From Ridgeia piscesae (taxonomy: Eukaryota; Annelida; Polychaeta; Sabellida; Siboglinidae), in contig JAODUO010000044.1 of assembly GCA_025642075.2 (NCBI GenBank), positions 1,101,001-1,165,000 of the forward strand: 64,000 nt of DNA, read 5' to 3'. Below the pieces are notes generated by a model. It had not been told where the DNA came from and searched no databases. It was given only the letters and a program-made list of their open reading frames with translations. Below are positions 1-13,161 of this stretch, one piece after another (within the stretch, counting starts at the first letter, position 1; each line of letters starts with the position of its first letter). The position numbers were made by a program, and so were the translations under genes.

Positions 1-560
1 TGCTACTCAGGAAGTAGCGTAACAATTCTATTTCATTGTGGAAATGTCTCCAATTCACTATTGTAAATGTCGCACACATTAAACACCAATACACTATTAT
101 ATGACACTAGTGCACTCTGTAACTAAGCCAATGGAAATATGGCCGACCCAATTTGACGCACACTTTTTAATGCTTGTAGTACACTTAACCATAAATGCCT
201 GTAATAACATGAGGCATGAACAGCCAATAACTGTTATTATTGCCATTACTTAGATGTGTTAATGCTGAATTTCATCAACAAAATTAATAGACTCACTTCA
301 TCAACACAGAAGTGCTATTAAAAACATATTTAATATGCAATTCATATCTTGTGGCAACTTGTTATGGGTGTAGTGATGAGTGAATTACGTAATTCAAGAT
401 ACTTTCAGCCAAACAATCCATTGTCAAATCAAAATACTTTATCATTTGTACTAAAACACTCAGCAATGTAATTTTTAATGTTCTTTAGTCTAGATATAAA
501 AATATTGATAATAATAGCAAAAATATAATGACTACATAATCTTTGGTTAATACTACACTG
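1..560. other. AT-rich intergenic DNA, no gene seen
   Basis: No ORF with recognisable protein similarity and no RNA gene is visible. Near its end a 29-bp segment (about 528-556) recurs with a few changes at 570-598, just inside the palindrome that follows. Confidence 0.5.
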
Positions 561-628
561 TAATGAACTATAATGACTTCATAATGTTTGGTATTAACCA
601 AACATTATGAAGTCATTATAGTTCATTA
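561..628. repeat. Long perfect palindrome, 32-bp arms
   Basis: Bases 561-592 are the exact reverse complement of 597-628, with a 4-base spacer (ATTA) between. The arms are AT-rich and begin TAATGAACTATAATGACTTC. Such a sequence can fold into a hairpin or cruciform. It could be a minimal foldback element or a replication-slippage product. No target-site duplication was identified. Confidence 0.9.
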
Positions 629-672
629 GCATTAACGAATTTATGAATACACATACGGAATACAACACATAC

Positions 673-990
673 TATGACTGTGAATGTGACTGTGACTGTG
701 ACTGTGACTGTGACTGTGAATGTGACTGTGACTGTGACTGTGACTGTGACTGTGAATGTGACTGTGAATGTGACTGTGAATGTGACTGTGAATGTGACTG
801 TGAATGTGAATGTGACTGTGACTGTGACTGTGACTGTGACTGTGACTGTGACTGTGACTGTGACTGTGACTGTGAATGTGACTGTGAATGTGACTGTGAA
901 TGTGACTGTGACTGTGACTGTGACTGTGACTGTGACTGTGACTGTGACTGTGACTGTGACTGTGACTGTGACTGTGACTGTGACTGTGAT
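673..990. repeat. (TGTGAC)n / (TGTGAA)n hexanucleotide microsatellite
   Basis: About 320 bp of uninterrupted 6-bp units, in which TGTGAC units are interspersed with TGTGAA variants. Several frames stay open across it only because a 6-bp unit never creates stops. It is not a coding sequence. Confidence 0.97.
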
Positions 991-3215
991 CAAAACATTA
1001 AGGAAATTATTGTCGACTTCAGATGGAATAAGTCGAAATAGGTATCAGCCATTACAAGTGGACAAGAGGTGAAGATAGTGACATCTAACAAATATTTGTG
1101 CCTAGTAGTATATCGTCAAGTCTACCACAAAAGTCACCAAAGGTTTCTTGAGTCAATTGGAAAAAGGTTATTAAAGCAGACAACACCATTATGGTGCTCT
1201 TCCACAGAACTGAACCATCCAAAAAACATCCTAATTCTTTGACATCTTAGTCTGGTTTTAGGACTCACAAAGATGGAGAAAACAATTTTGGAGAAAATAA
1301 TCATGTATTAGTGGTGATACAAAGATACTAATACATGTGACGTGTTTTTATATGGTCTGTTTTGTTGTGTGATATCGGGTTTGTTCTCAGTGTAATCTGC
1401 TACATTTTCTGTGGTGCAATTTTTGTACTTTGGGCAATATGGATTATTATCAACATCCATTGAAACAGAAACTCACACTAGACATGCCATGGTTTAAAAT
1501 AAAATGTATAAAATATGTAACGTTACAAAGACATTATGCTTTAAAAGTAGTAATATTGATCATATTGATATACACATTAATATATGATTTGTATTATTTA
1601 CTACTTTTAAAGTATGATGTGTTAATTTGAAAAGTAAAACATTTGATAATATTGACAGTTAAAACATTTGTTTTATCACAGGTACATTTCAAATATTTAA
1701 CATGAGAAAAAGTAATGATCAATGATATATATTAATGTTTAAATAAATGCATACAAAATTCAAAAATCCAAGTAAAATATAATCAACACACAGTATAAGG
1801 CATGAATCTAACGTCACCAAAATGACAGAAAACACAATCATAACAGTCTAGAAATGCATTAGTTATTCAGACATAGACGAGTTACCTCGACACTCTACAA
1901 AGTGATTGATAGGTACTTCCCACATGAGTGGGCGGCGACCATCTTCCGGCTGTTTGATACAAACAGGAAATTAAGATGGTCATTACAAGAAAACAGTGTT
2001 ACTTAGAGAGCTCTCACTAAGGTAAACAGCTCTCACTAAGGTGGGGGAGAGTATGGCAGAGGATGAATTGTGAGAGACGGAGATGACTCTTAGAGGTAAA
2101 GAGAAATCTCAGGATGAAAAGGGAAGATGAAAGCATCAGCAAATAATTAATTACTGTTTCAGCTGTGTGATTCTTGTTGTCAATTTTGTTCAACTTTTAC
2201 ATTGCTAATTTAAAAAATATTCACACATGATAGCACAAATGCAATCAAAGTTAATGTTCAGGTGGTACAAAGTGGACAATTAGGTTGGCCTGACATCCAT
2301 AAATTATATAAACAGATATCCTGCGTGCCACTCTGACAAGTTGCACATGTATTATGGGTGGTGATACATCTTTGTTATCAGTTGGAAAAATAACAGATTC
2401 CCACCTAAGCGGTATGGCTACTAGCAGACCTGCTCTCACTTTCTAAGAACCTAGATACATGACTGTCTCACAATAACATATGTAACTAGTGGTGCAATGG
2501 TTGAAATATGATGATGTAATATTAACGATAATATTGTCACTTGTTCACTGAATTATTAATTTGCGACAACATATATCAACATAAGGCAGCTTATGCCATT
2601 AATATTTAACATTGTAAACCTGTTTTTTCAACTTTATTTTGGTATGTTTGCTTATTTATAAACCTAAAATTGATCTGAGTAATGCTATTCATAAATGTAT
2701 CATTTCTTAATAACTGCTGCGTGATGACATGAAGACGCCAGCCATCAGTTATGGAATGGGACTCAATGTCTGGTGAGTCATTTTTCATGACGCTATTGCA
2801 ATAGTCGTAAAACTGTCACAATTTAGTACTGCAACACTAGCCGTATCAGAAAATTGCAATAATAAAACTACCCCAGTAGTCACCCAGGTCATAACAATGA
2901 CCTCAAGATCATAACAATGACCTCAACCAGCACTTGTTGTAGTGAGTGTGTGACTGGTATCAAGTAGGCTAATTTACGCAACCGCTGACCGTGCTAATCT
3001 ATGTTGCCCATTGATGCAATTAGTCCACTTGCTTGTGTAGTCAATATTAAGTCAGTGTAGATACAGTATCTTTGTCTAGCTGTTTTTGATCAATGGCTAC
3101 TAGTGGTGGTTTCTGAGTGCCTGGTGGACATGTATGTTCTCTTGGTGACTGTGGACCTGGAGGGAAACTCCCACACAGATCAATACAGTTCTGTCTGTTT
3201 TCTTCCCCTGTACTT
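991..3215. other. Intergenic DNA, no gene recognised
   Basis: AT-rich sequence without recognisable coding potential. It contains an inverted repeat with perfect 15-bp arms (1539-1553 and 1598-1612) and a short tandem duplication of about 20 bp near 2889-2925. The short ORFs lack protein-like composition. Confidence 0.5.
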
Positions 3216-3222
3216 CAGTATT

Positions 3223-3530
3223 GCAGTGGTGCAGTGGGTAGAGCTTCAGACTCTCAATAAAGAGAACCCAGGTTTGAATCCTCGGCTGCCTTGTCAAACC
3301 TTGGGCAAGTTTTTTCACTCTACAATGCTCCAGTTCACTCAGGTGTGTAAATGAGTATCTGGCTATATTCAGTGGTGGATATTTGTGTACGAACAGTCTT
3401 TGCACATTGATTGGCTGGATGCTTCCCTGAGAAGTTGAGACGGTGTTTGATTGGACAGGTCTGCCAGGGAGTAAAGTGTACTGCGATTTGAGCAGTCCTG
3501 AGGATTGGGTACTTTGCTATGTAAGAAATT
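3223..3530 (+). mobile_element. tRNA-derived SINE, copy 1
   Basis: The head resembles RNA polymerase III promoter boxes: TGGTGCAGTGGGTAGAGC, then GGTTTGAATCC about 45 bases later. The rest matches four other copies in this window (near 28.1, 39.9, 42.7 and 61.0 kb). Shared landmarks include ACCTTGGGCAAG, TGGATGCTTCCC, TCTGCCAGGGAGTAAAG and a GCTATATAAGAA-like end. The 5' tRNA-like part is diverged, so this copy is probably old. It is a retroposon, not a tRNA gene. Confidence 0.85.
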
Positions 3531-3700
3531 ACTCCTGCGGCCCTCTGCCAGCATCTTGAACTGTCTTCTGACTCTCTCAAATCTCTCATCAAGCAGTTCT
3601 CCCACCTCAGCCGTGTCTCCCCTTTCTCCTTCAATATTGATATTTTCCCACCTCTGGCCATTTCCACTTTCACCAACCGGCCCATTCACATCATCGTCTT
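3518..3700 (-). other. Possible short coding-like segment
   Basis: On the minus strand an open frame reads as a hydrophilic segment (…GDTAEVGELLDERFERVRRQ…), with more protein-like composition than its surroundings. It directly abuts the SINE end. There is no ATG and no convincing acceptor, and an in-frame stop lies just upstream. It may be a relic exon or chance. The family is not recognised. Confidence 0.15.
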
Positions 3701-3844
3701 CTTACAGATGCTCCCTCTGAGTCGAACAGCATCTCAGTTGCCTTCCTCCCACCTTCCAGCCTCCATCTTCCCACATCCTTTGCTCCTGCTGTTCTCCAGT
3801 CCTCATTATTGCAGCAGTCTTTCAGCATGCTCTTGTTCTTCAGT

Positions 3845-4695
3845 GTCCGTCCCCAGCCCATCAGCCTGTCCCCAGCCCATCAGCCTGTCCCCAGCCCATC
3901 AACCTGTCCCCAGCCCATCAGCCTGTCCCCAGCCCATCAGCCTGTCCCCAGCCCATCAGCCTGTCCCCAGCCCATCGGCCTGTCCCCAGCCCATCGGCCT
4001 GTCCCCAGCCCATCGGCCTGTCTCCAGCCCATCGGCCTGTCCCCAGCCCATTAGCCTGTCCCCAGCCCATCAGCCTGTCCCCAGCCCATCAGCCTGTCCC
4101 CAGCCCATCAGTCCGTCCCCAGCCCATCAGTCCATCCCCAGCCCATCAGTCCATCCCCAGCCCATCAGTCTGTCCCCAGCCCATCAGTCTGTCCCCAGCC
4201 CATCAGTCTGTCCCCAGCCCATCAGCCAGTCCCCAGCCCACCAGCCTGTCCCCAGCCCATCAGCCTGTCCCCAGCCCATCAGCCTGTCCCCAGCCCATCA
4301 GTCCGTCCCCAGCCCATCAGCCTGTCCCCAGCCCATCAGCCAGTCCCCAGCCCATCAGTCCGTCCCCAGCCCATCAGCCTGTCCCCAGCCCATCAGCCAG
4401 TCCCCAGCCCATCAGACTGTCCCCATCCCATCAGTCCGTTCCCAGCCCATCAGCCAGTCCCCAGCCTGTCCCCAGCCCATCAGTCCGTCCCCAGCCCATC
4501 AGTCCGTCCCCAGCCCATCAGCCAGTCCCCAACCCATCAGTCCGTCCCCAGTCCATCAGCCAGTCCCCAGCCCATCAGTCCGTCCCCAGTCCATCAGCCA
4601 GTCCCCAGCCCATCAGCCAGTCCCCATCCCATCAGTCCGTCCCCAGCCCATCAGCCAGTCCCCAGCCCATCAGCCAGTCCCCAGCCCATCAGCAC
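3845..4695. repeat. 19-bp minisatellite (CCCCAGCCCATCAGCCTGT)n
   Basis: About 45 tandem copies of a 19-bp unit, with variants at the AGCCTGT/AGTCCGT/AGCCAGT positions. Because 19 is not divisible by 3, the frame rotates through three phases every 57 bp. All three phases lack stops, which produces a long proline/serine-rich ORF (3708-4790). The ORF shows no independent evidence of being a gene. Confidence 0.95.
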
Positions 4696-4899
4696 AGACG
4701 TCACCATGGAAACTCATCTATGAAGGCCTATACTGTAATGGTCCATATGACATAACTCTTATGGCTTACTTGTATATAACTCTCTTGTGAAAATCTAGTA
4801 AGGCTCATTCCTATAGAGTGCACTTTTTTCTACTATTTTATTTATGTATTTTATGAGCAATGCAAATTAATTTACCTTTCGGAATAATTTTTTATTTGA

Positions 4900-5220
4900 T
4901 TGTATTGTATTGTGCTGTGCTGTGCTGTATTGAGATGTCGAAGTCCATTCATCTGTTTCTCTGTACTGTATTGTATTGTATTGTATTGTATTGTATTGTA
5001 TTGTATTGTATTGTATTGTATTGTATTGTATTGTATTGTATTGTACTGTACTGTACTGTACTGTACTGTATTGTACTGTATTGTATTGTATTGTATTGTA
5101 TTGTATTGTATTGTATTGTATTGTATTGTACTGTACTGTACTGTACTGTACTGTACTGTACTGTACTGTACTGTACTGTAGTGTACACTGTATTGTATTT
5201 TATTTTATTGTATTGTATCA
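4900..5220. repeat. (TTGTA)n / (CTGTA)n pentanucleotide array
   Basis: About 300 bp of 5-bp units. It consists of alternating blocks of TTGTA and CTGTA, suggesting block-wise expansion. Open frames on both strands are by-products of the repeat. Confidence 0.96.
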
Positions 5221-6094
5221 GTCATCAGTTTAGTGATGTTTATACTTCAATCCTTTACAACTAAACACTGTTTAACTTCAACCTCTTTCGGAAGCATTCA
5301 GTCATGGTGAAATTACACTGTTCACTACAACGACTCGCAGTGACAACATAGCCAGGTACTCAGTCACGTGGCTAAGTGAATTTGAGTAATGTAGAGTGAA
5401 CAAACTACCCCAAATTCCGAAGCGTGGTACCCTGTATGCACTGCTAGCAGGAAGCACTGTGCACGCAAAAATAATGCTGCTGATTTGGCAGTCCGTTATA
5501 ATGGACAGCTGGTCATACCTTAGCATGATTATGATTTATGACATAGTTTGCCAATGCAATAAGCTACTACAGTGTAAATATGGTGTTTATGATACATGAA
5601 CATATACAGACTGGGCAATCAGACCATCACATGCTCATTAGACAATGCCCATTTCAATTAAATGACCCGGCTAAGTACCTGAGAAGACACATTGTACATG
5701 CCACACAGCAGCCACACCGCAGTTGTGTAGTGTAATCGGGAATATATTTTGGGAGAGCCTTTTAAAAGAGCATTTTTAGTGTAAATTCCCACGTCTGATT
5801 GGGGAAATCCATAAATTCTGTGAAAGCTTTTTGGCCAGCTCCAAAATATAAAGCATCTAAGAATGGTAAATTAGCAAACTAAATATCTAGACATCATTAA
5901 TATTTTGTAAAAAAAATCAATACAGTGCACTACTACTATTATTCGAAGAGAAAACTAGTATATACTAAATTAATGATGATTTTTGTGTATCATGTGTCGT
6001 ACAAAATCACATGAAGCCAAAACAAATCTCTTTGCAAATACATATTAAACTATTTTATCTTTATCACGTAAAAACCATCAAATGTTGTATATGT

Positions 6095-6095
<1 letters not shown>
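5221..6095. other. Intergenic DNA, nothing recognised
   Basis: Ordinary AT-rich sequence. No protein-like frame, RNA gene or obvious repeat structure was seen. Confidence 0.4.
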
Positions 6096-6097
<2 letters not shown>

Positions 6098-6171
<74 letters not shown>

Positions 6172-6195
6172 ATACTATACATACATACATACAAT
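6098..6195. repeat. (TA)n array with ACATAC tail
   Basis: About 60 bp of pure TA dinucleotide followed by ACACATACATAC-type units. Confidence 0.95.
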
Positions 6196-6199
6196 GAAA

Positions 6200-9100
6200 A
6201 CAAATATATTAATAGATATATAATAAATAATATAAATAAATCCACAGGCTAACTTTGTAACATTGTAAATGAATCTCCTCTGAGGTGTCAAGATCCAGTC
6301 ACCTATTTCTCTGTTCACTCACTTCCTTGCAGCATTTGCTTCTGATCTGTCAATTGGTGATGCATTTCCAATACACAGTGACATATTTTATTCTTTTTTA
6401 ACGTTATTACCGTTCACATTTTGAGATGCTACACTTTACTGCTATGTCGTTCTCCTACCTGAAATACTCCAGTGTTCAGTCTCTCTCCTCCAGAGTGCGC
6501 CACTATATATGTTACACAAGGCCAACACACACAGAGATAACTGCTGGGATTCTCTTGGTGGGCGTAAACTGATATAACTATAAATACAGCATCATGTCAC
6601 CATTGTACACGGAAGTGTTATCAGAAACAAGTCAGTATTTATAATGCCAGCGTGTTCATTCGCGACACATAAATGCCGTCTTTTGAAATTCAACGAAGTG
6701 AGGAACAGGTGGATTAGTTAATAACAAGGGACTAACGAGTGAACAAAGCTGAATGGCCTCGGCTCTGCTGCTCTGGACTTATAGCAAGGCACACATTAAG
6801 GACCTGTGCCACAATGGGCGGCCAGCTAGACTCCACCTCACTGTATCATACAGCAATTAGCTGAGTACAGACTTGGCATGTTTGATAGCTGTGAGAGCAG
6901 TGGTTCTGTAAGTCTGCAATTAGTCATGCTTCAACGAACATGGTTCAGAGTGATTCTGAGGAAACACATCTAGTCATGAATTTACCTTGCAGGTGTATGT
7001 TTGAGTGTAGTAAAGGAAATGAAAGTATGGTATGTGCAAGGATGGGTGATCCATTAGCGTAAGAAACACTCTGCTTTAAAGGCATTTTAATCAGAATAAT
7101 TAGAATAATACTGTATTTATCATACCAGAAGAAATTCCATTTCTGTTTGTGTGATGCAACAAACATAATAAACAAACATTACATATCAGTCAAGCATACA
7201 AAAAATATAAATATATACTGCATTAAAACACTCTCTTAAAGCATTTATCCATGTTTTCTTCCCTGGGTCTTCCTGTCTTCTAGTTAAAAACACTGATTGG
7301 TCACAGCACAAACAAACCAGTGCATATTGTTATTTTGACCCTAGGCACTAAAAAATACCTAAGTACAGTGTACTACATTAAATGATTGTATTGTCAAAGA
7401 TTAAATGTCCGTCCTCAGTGGGTGTGTGTCACCATGAAGTACATCTGTCAGTCTGTTTGTCAGATGTCTCTGGTAGTATGAGTCAAACGTGTCCTGTGTC
7501 TTCCCAATCACATTTTCTACCTTCTTTGTAATCATATCCAGTCTGTCTCTAAACTCCCAATGTTTTCTTCCTACTTAACCAGTGCAGTATTCATGTTACA
7601 CACGGTTCAGGCTCAGGTCACCAGCCAATTGAAGTCTTGCCTCTGAAGAGACGAGAGAGGCGACCCAAACACACACAATTACAACTTCCCAAAGCAGCAT
7701 AGGGTGGGCAAAACAGAAGAGAGCAGAAGAAGTTCTGTGCACAGTAGCAACAACAATGCATCAACATCAATAAAGAAACTGGAATACAAAGTACAGAATA
7801 CAAAATCTGAGGCGGTCTCAATGCTCAGCCATTGGCAACTATAGACTATACTTGAAGTAAGAACTTCGGATAATATCAACCTGCCCATACTGTATGTAAT
7901 TATTATCCTAGTCAAACATTTAAAAAATCCTCCAGAATGGAATTGTGCCCTTATATGGAAATCAAAATCAAATCAAAATACCATTATTTATCCCACATGG
8001 TGAAATTCCCTTGTCATGTTCGACAGTTCAGTAGATAAACATGGTTAATCAAATAAAGTATGTTGTACAATAGAGTACAGTAAAGACAAGAACGCTATTT
8101 AAAACAACTTGGTAATTCCACTGGATGGCTGCTCAAGAACAGACATTGGCAAGCAATAAATATGCATTGTCGGAATTGATGTGAACGTTGATGCATGTCC
8201 CACTCCATGATTTCAGACAGATGTTTATTTTTGTTTCTAAACAACATGTAAACATTGCTATTAATCAGTCCCACGAGGATCCAGGGCAGGAAAGGAAACC
8301 TCTTCGACATTACATCATTATCCATCATCTGGAGAGATTCATTAGAGCTGTACCATGCTCCAGGGTGTTCACCTGCCCACTGATCGCCTGCCTCATGACA
8401 TCACTTCTCACTAGAATCGTGATGGTAATGCAGTGTTTCCCTGAGTAACATGGTGGATGAGGTGGTAGGATGGGCTGAGTGAGCACCAAAGGCGTGATGT
8501 GACGCTATGACTAATGTGGATCTGGGGACATGACCACCCACATTTATTTTTTTAAATGCCTTCAAAATGGTGCATTCTGAAGGGTGTTTGACCTATTCCT
8601 GGGACACAGAGAGAAACCAAATGTATAACTACAACGTAGCAACAGGTAAATATGTTTATACACACTCCTGCATGCATGTTCACACATAAAACATATACAC
8701 AAATACACTCCTGCATGCATGTTCACACAGAACAGACCAGCGCTCAGCCATGCATATTCACATAATAAAATTGTTCTTTTAAAGTAAAAACGCTCTTTTA
8801 AACAGAAATGTCTTCAGCTGCTTCTTGAAAGAACAAGATCACTGATAACAAATCACTGACATCATAATGCACGTGGATTTATATTGTAAAGTCTGCAAAC
8901 AAGATATGTCCAAGAAATGGAGATTCTATAATAGTCATTTTAGATATTTCCAAATATTTTATTTTATTGTTGCTTCTAAAATTAACTGGCCCCACAGGAA
9001 ACAATGCCATCCCATATCCCGATCCCGCTGCATAAATATTGACAACTCTTCACAGCGCCATAAAAATCAATTGAAATAAACGAGACGTCCAGAAACATGA

Positions 9101-11350
9101 AAGGTTTTTGCTATTTATTATTTCCGGTTATGTGAAAAGTCGGGGCAGCGTGAAGCAAATTCACGCTATTGTTTTTGCAAGTGTTTTTTGGCAGCTAAAT
9201 AATGTAACAATTTGTCATGTCCTGCTCGCGATGTATTTGAGGCTACGATTCAGTCACTCCTACTGTAATCTCAGCAGTGTGTACACAAAGGCATTCCAAG
9301 CAGGAGCTGATAGCACAAGTCATGCATGACTGCTTGTTGTTATTCAATATCAACAATGAGTAACACCATGTTGATATACTGGACACAGGACCCATACTGT
9401 ACCACGTGGATGCAGTGATATGTAATGTAGCAATGTTGTCAATATACAGTGCACAAAAACTTCAGTTAAAACCTAAAACAACACATTCTGAATGACATTC
9501 ACAAATTTTAAGCCAACAAGAATGAACCTGTTTAAGATCATTGTTGGCATCATATAGATATTGACTGAAAATTTGGGACATCTCCAAATTAATCAAACTA
9601 TCACAATTCATCAGTATAATTAGTATTGAGTGAATTAATATTATTTGACCATGACCAATAATTACAAATTGATCATCACAAATATGTAACACTACTAAAC
9701 AAAAATAATACTAACTGTTAATGTTATCATATATAAGCAAACATTACTTACAATTTTCTTATTATTTCATGAACAATTATAACAACAATAATGACACTCA
9801 TTCATAAGGGCTTTTGATTAAAGAAATTAAAGGAAACGTTTTGCAATCTTCTGTTGGCCAGCACCATTGTATTTGTTCACGGATATTATCCCTGGCTGAA
9901 AATCTTGATGAATTTAACCATATCTGACATGATGTGTAGAGTTAGCGTCCACAAATTTTGTTTTTGACTTATTATACTGCTATTATCAAATGTTCATAAG
10001 AATGTAAACATGCTATGATAATATGCTTCTCCTTGTAATGTTGATTTCCTCGTGACTATTTATATTATTGGTACATGTGAAACATTTCTACGAAAGCCAT
10101 GTATGAACAGGAAGCAAGTGAATGTAAATTATATCCACGTGGTTCTTCCCTAATGCACCCTAATATTAGCCCCAGGACACTGACATCTGCAGGAAGTCAA
10201 CCCAAGCTCTTGTCGCCTCGCTCTGCTTCTCTAAGAGAACCATTGATTATTAATGGAGTGTTGCAAATACGAACCTATTCCATCTGGCTTCATTCAAAAT
10301 ATTATGACACCTAATTTGGCACGAAATGGATGTGAGCAGGTTCATGTGAATCACCAGTGAATGACCTATGAACCTGACCATTCTGTTAAGACAGAAGAAA
10401 GACAACTCACGCGTTAGTTTCTAGATTCTTCAGTTCAGTGCTGCATTGAGATGTGACTTAGCTCCATGTTTGATGGCTACCAGGTAATATCAGCCAAGAC
10501 GTTGATCACATGCCTACCTGCGTCTTATTAAAGTTTCATGAGCCCTGAGACTGCATTGTCATGGTAGCACACTGTTGTTGACTATTTGAGGTCATCTGAA
10601 TCATTCGTATGTGTATATCTACAGATATACATCATGGTAATTAAATGATCACTACCCCTGGTAACTTACTAACTTTACACATTGAGCATGATTGTGCAAA
10701 ACAATTTATATTTTCTTCTATGTCATAATATCATTTACTTTACACACTTTACAGTTAAGATAAGAAAGCTATAACACAATATATTTATGACCTGATTTGT
10801 CGTAGTATGTTATGTAAACTAAGCTGATGAGTAGTCTATAATCCAAATTTGATCACTTTTTTGTTTATGTAAATCTGCCATCCGAGCGGTATTACTGGTA
10901 TCCAGCCATATAACAATAACATAATACATACTTACTAACAAATCTTCCCCAATCGCCTCAGTTTATTTTCATCAGTCAGAAGCTACAACTGTCATCTGTC
11001 ATTAGAATATTATTCTTGTGTCCAGTCCCCAATCAGCTCCAGTCGCGCGGAAAGTCTCACCATGTATCGTGGCACACTTACAGGCTCTATTACTAGTCAA
11101 AGTGTGTTGCAATGCAATATATCTCAGCAAAGTTTACACAGACTCTACACATAGAATACAGATGTAGTGGTGAAGTTAGGGCTATAATTAAATATTTAAT
11201 AACTAATACAATAAAAAGGCAATGACATTTATTAAAAATGAGCTTACTCCTACGTAGTACACTGAGAGTATCAGTTATCACCCTGTAGGCTGTAGCATTC
11301 CAAATAATCATACAACACATGTACAGCTGTTTATCAGACAACACATGGAC
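6200..11350. other. Long intergenic region without recognised genes
   Basis: No exon with family similarity was found on either strand. A 25-bp phrase containing CTCCTGCATGCATGTTCACA occurs twice at about 8662-8687 and 8704-8729. A segment at about 10,972-11,042 is repeated in inverted orientation near 22.6 kb (listed separately). Confidence 0.4.
10972..11042 (+). repeat. Dispersed repeat, copy A
   Basis: This roughly 70-90-bp segment (core GTGTCCAGTCCCCAAT, preceded by AGAATATTATTC) matches the reverse complement of about 22,607-22,712 with a few differences. It is probably part of an unclassified transposable element end. Confidence 0.7.
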
Positions 11351-11354
11351 ATTA

Positions 11355-11440
11355 TAATATAATATATATATATTATATATATATATATATATATAATATA
11401 TATATATATATAATAATAATTATTATATTTATATAATATA

Positions 11441-11479
<39 letters not shown>

Positions 11480-11545
11480 TTATATATTATATATATACAT
11501 ATATTATTATATATATTATAATTTATATTATGTATTATAGTATAT
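11355..11545. repeat. AT-only low-complexity block
   Basis: About 190 bp composed almost entirely of A and T in TA runs with ATTATA interruptions. It can form multiple hairpins. Confidence 0.95.
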
Positions 11546-13095
11546 TTTTATAATCATTTTTATTATTTTTTGATTTCTTGTTGAAGAAGATATACCGGGT
11601 ACTGGTTTCAGAAGGGTGAGAAGATTTACTGTAAGGTGTGTGATTTTGCCAAAATAAACAAATTGACTGGACATGACCAAGGCAGGTGTTTGGTTCATGT
11701 ACAAAATATGTCTGTACAACTTACTACCAATAATTTTTTATATGCCAAATAAATGTCAATTCAAAAATACCCAATTTGCTCTAGTAGTAGCAGATTAACA
11801 TGCACACATACACACATGCTCACACAGAACACCACCCTGTTACACATGTACACCACCAAATCACTGATTTAAAAATAAGTAACCAGATGTTACACATTCT
11901 GCAATTGTTCGACAATGTTCCATTATTCACACTGAAATTCACCCTGAACAACATACAAACACGGAGACAACCATTATATAAACATCACTAGACTCAGACT
12001 GTGGTTGGATGAAGTCAATGGCCTGTGACAACAATCTCGTTCTGCTTGTGAAAGGTCATCACACGTGGACAACTTCTTTGATTTATGACGTCAATGGATT
12101 GATGATAAACCGCATCCATTATTCAAATAACCATTGGCAACAGACAATGTTTAACAGGTGAACCAGAGAGGATCAGACCAGCGGGAATTTCAAGGCAACA
12201 TCGCTATTAATATTGGTTGTGTTGTTTCGTGCAGTGGTTTACAGCTTCAACGTGGGCTGCCAGAATTCTCACAAAGACGGTTGTTACTAATGGGAGTCGT
12301 CTGTTTACATGACAACGAGAACAATTAATATTAAAGCATCTGTCTTCTGCAGACACACCCAGGAATTGAAATAGCATCTAGAAGCAACGTCATTTCTTTT
12401 GACATCTACTACTTAATATACTGTTCTCATGTTGAATTGTTGCCTGGACATAATGACAGCAGCTGACCACACTTGGGTGTTGTAAAAATAGCACATCGGA
12501 GAAAGTAACTGAAAAGAATATATGTGAAGGTAAATCTCTTAAATAATTTATCGATGAGATGTAGGAATAACAAAGGCAGTCTGAATAGGTCAGTGGTGTG
12601 ATTAATTTTAGTATCTCTGATTTGTTCTTGTTTTGACTACTGGGTAGCATAAGGGACTGACCAACAGAGCAACCAAAAGGTGCTATTTTAATTTTACTTA
12701 ATCACATCTTAACTCATGTACCACTTAGTAATTATGGCAAAAATTATACGCAACTCAACCAAACAAGACTTTTTTGACATTCACTGAGTTGTAATTTTAC
12801 TAGCTCTATAGATGAAAGCCACATGTATCTGTGTCATTGTCAAAAATGGAATAATTATATTAAACATGAGTTTATCATCTATTAAAAAACCTGTTACCTG
12901 GGTGAGGAAGGTGTCAAATAAAGCTAAGCAAAGTTGTGTAACATAATGACAGAAGAAACACGGGATGGGAACAACTTTTTTATCCATTAAAGGGATACTC
13001 AAGTCAGTGAGAGGTTCACAGTATTAAGTTATATATGTATAATATATTGGTTGGGCCTAGTAATTGTGCATAAAGATCGTTAATAAAGGTTTTCA
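11546..13095. other. Intergenic DNA or first intron of the ankyrin gene
   Basis: No further ankyrin exon is visible here. If the donor at 13,161 is used, this stretch lies in the first intron of that minus-strand gene. Confidence 0.35.
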
Positions 13096-13161
13096 GAACT
13101 ATACGTGACCATAAATAATGACGTCGGAACTGACGATCATCCTAGTTACTATTAACATTAC

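Noticed and set aside
616..1072. Long overlapping frames of Thr/Val, Cys/Asp and Asn/Val repeats
   Set aside because: They are translations of a hexanucleotide microsatellite in several frames and have no independent gene evidence.
3223..3300. Possible tRNA gene, because of box A and box B-like motifs
   Set aside because: The same head occurs in five copies followed by a shared non-tRNA body, so it is a SINE. The cloverleaf is not intact.
10611..10631. Short palindrome TGTATATCT-AC-AGATATACA
   Set aside because: Nine-base arms in AT-rich DNA are expected by chance and no associated feature was seen.
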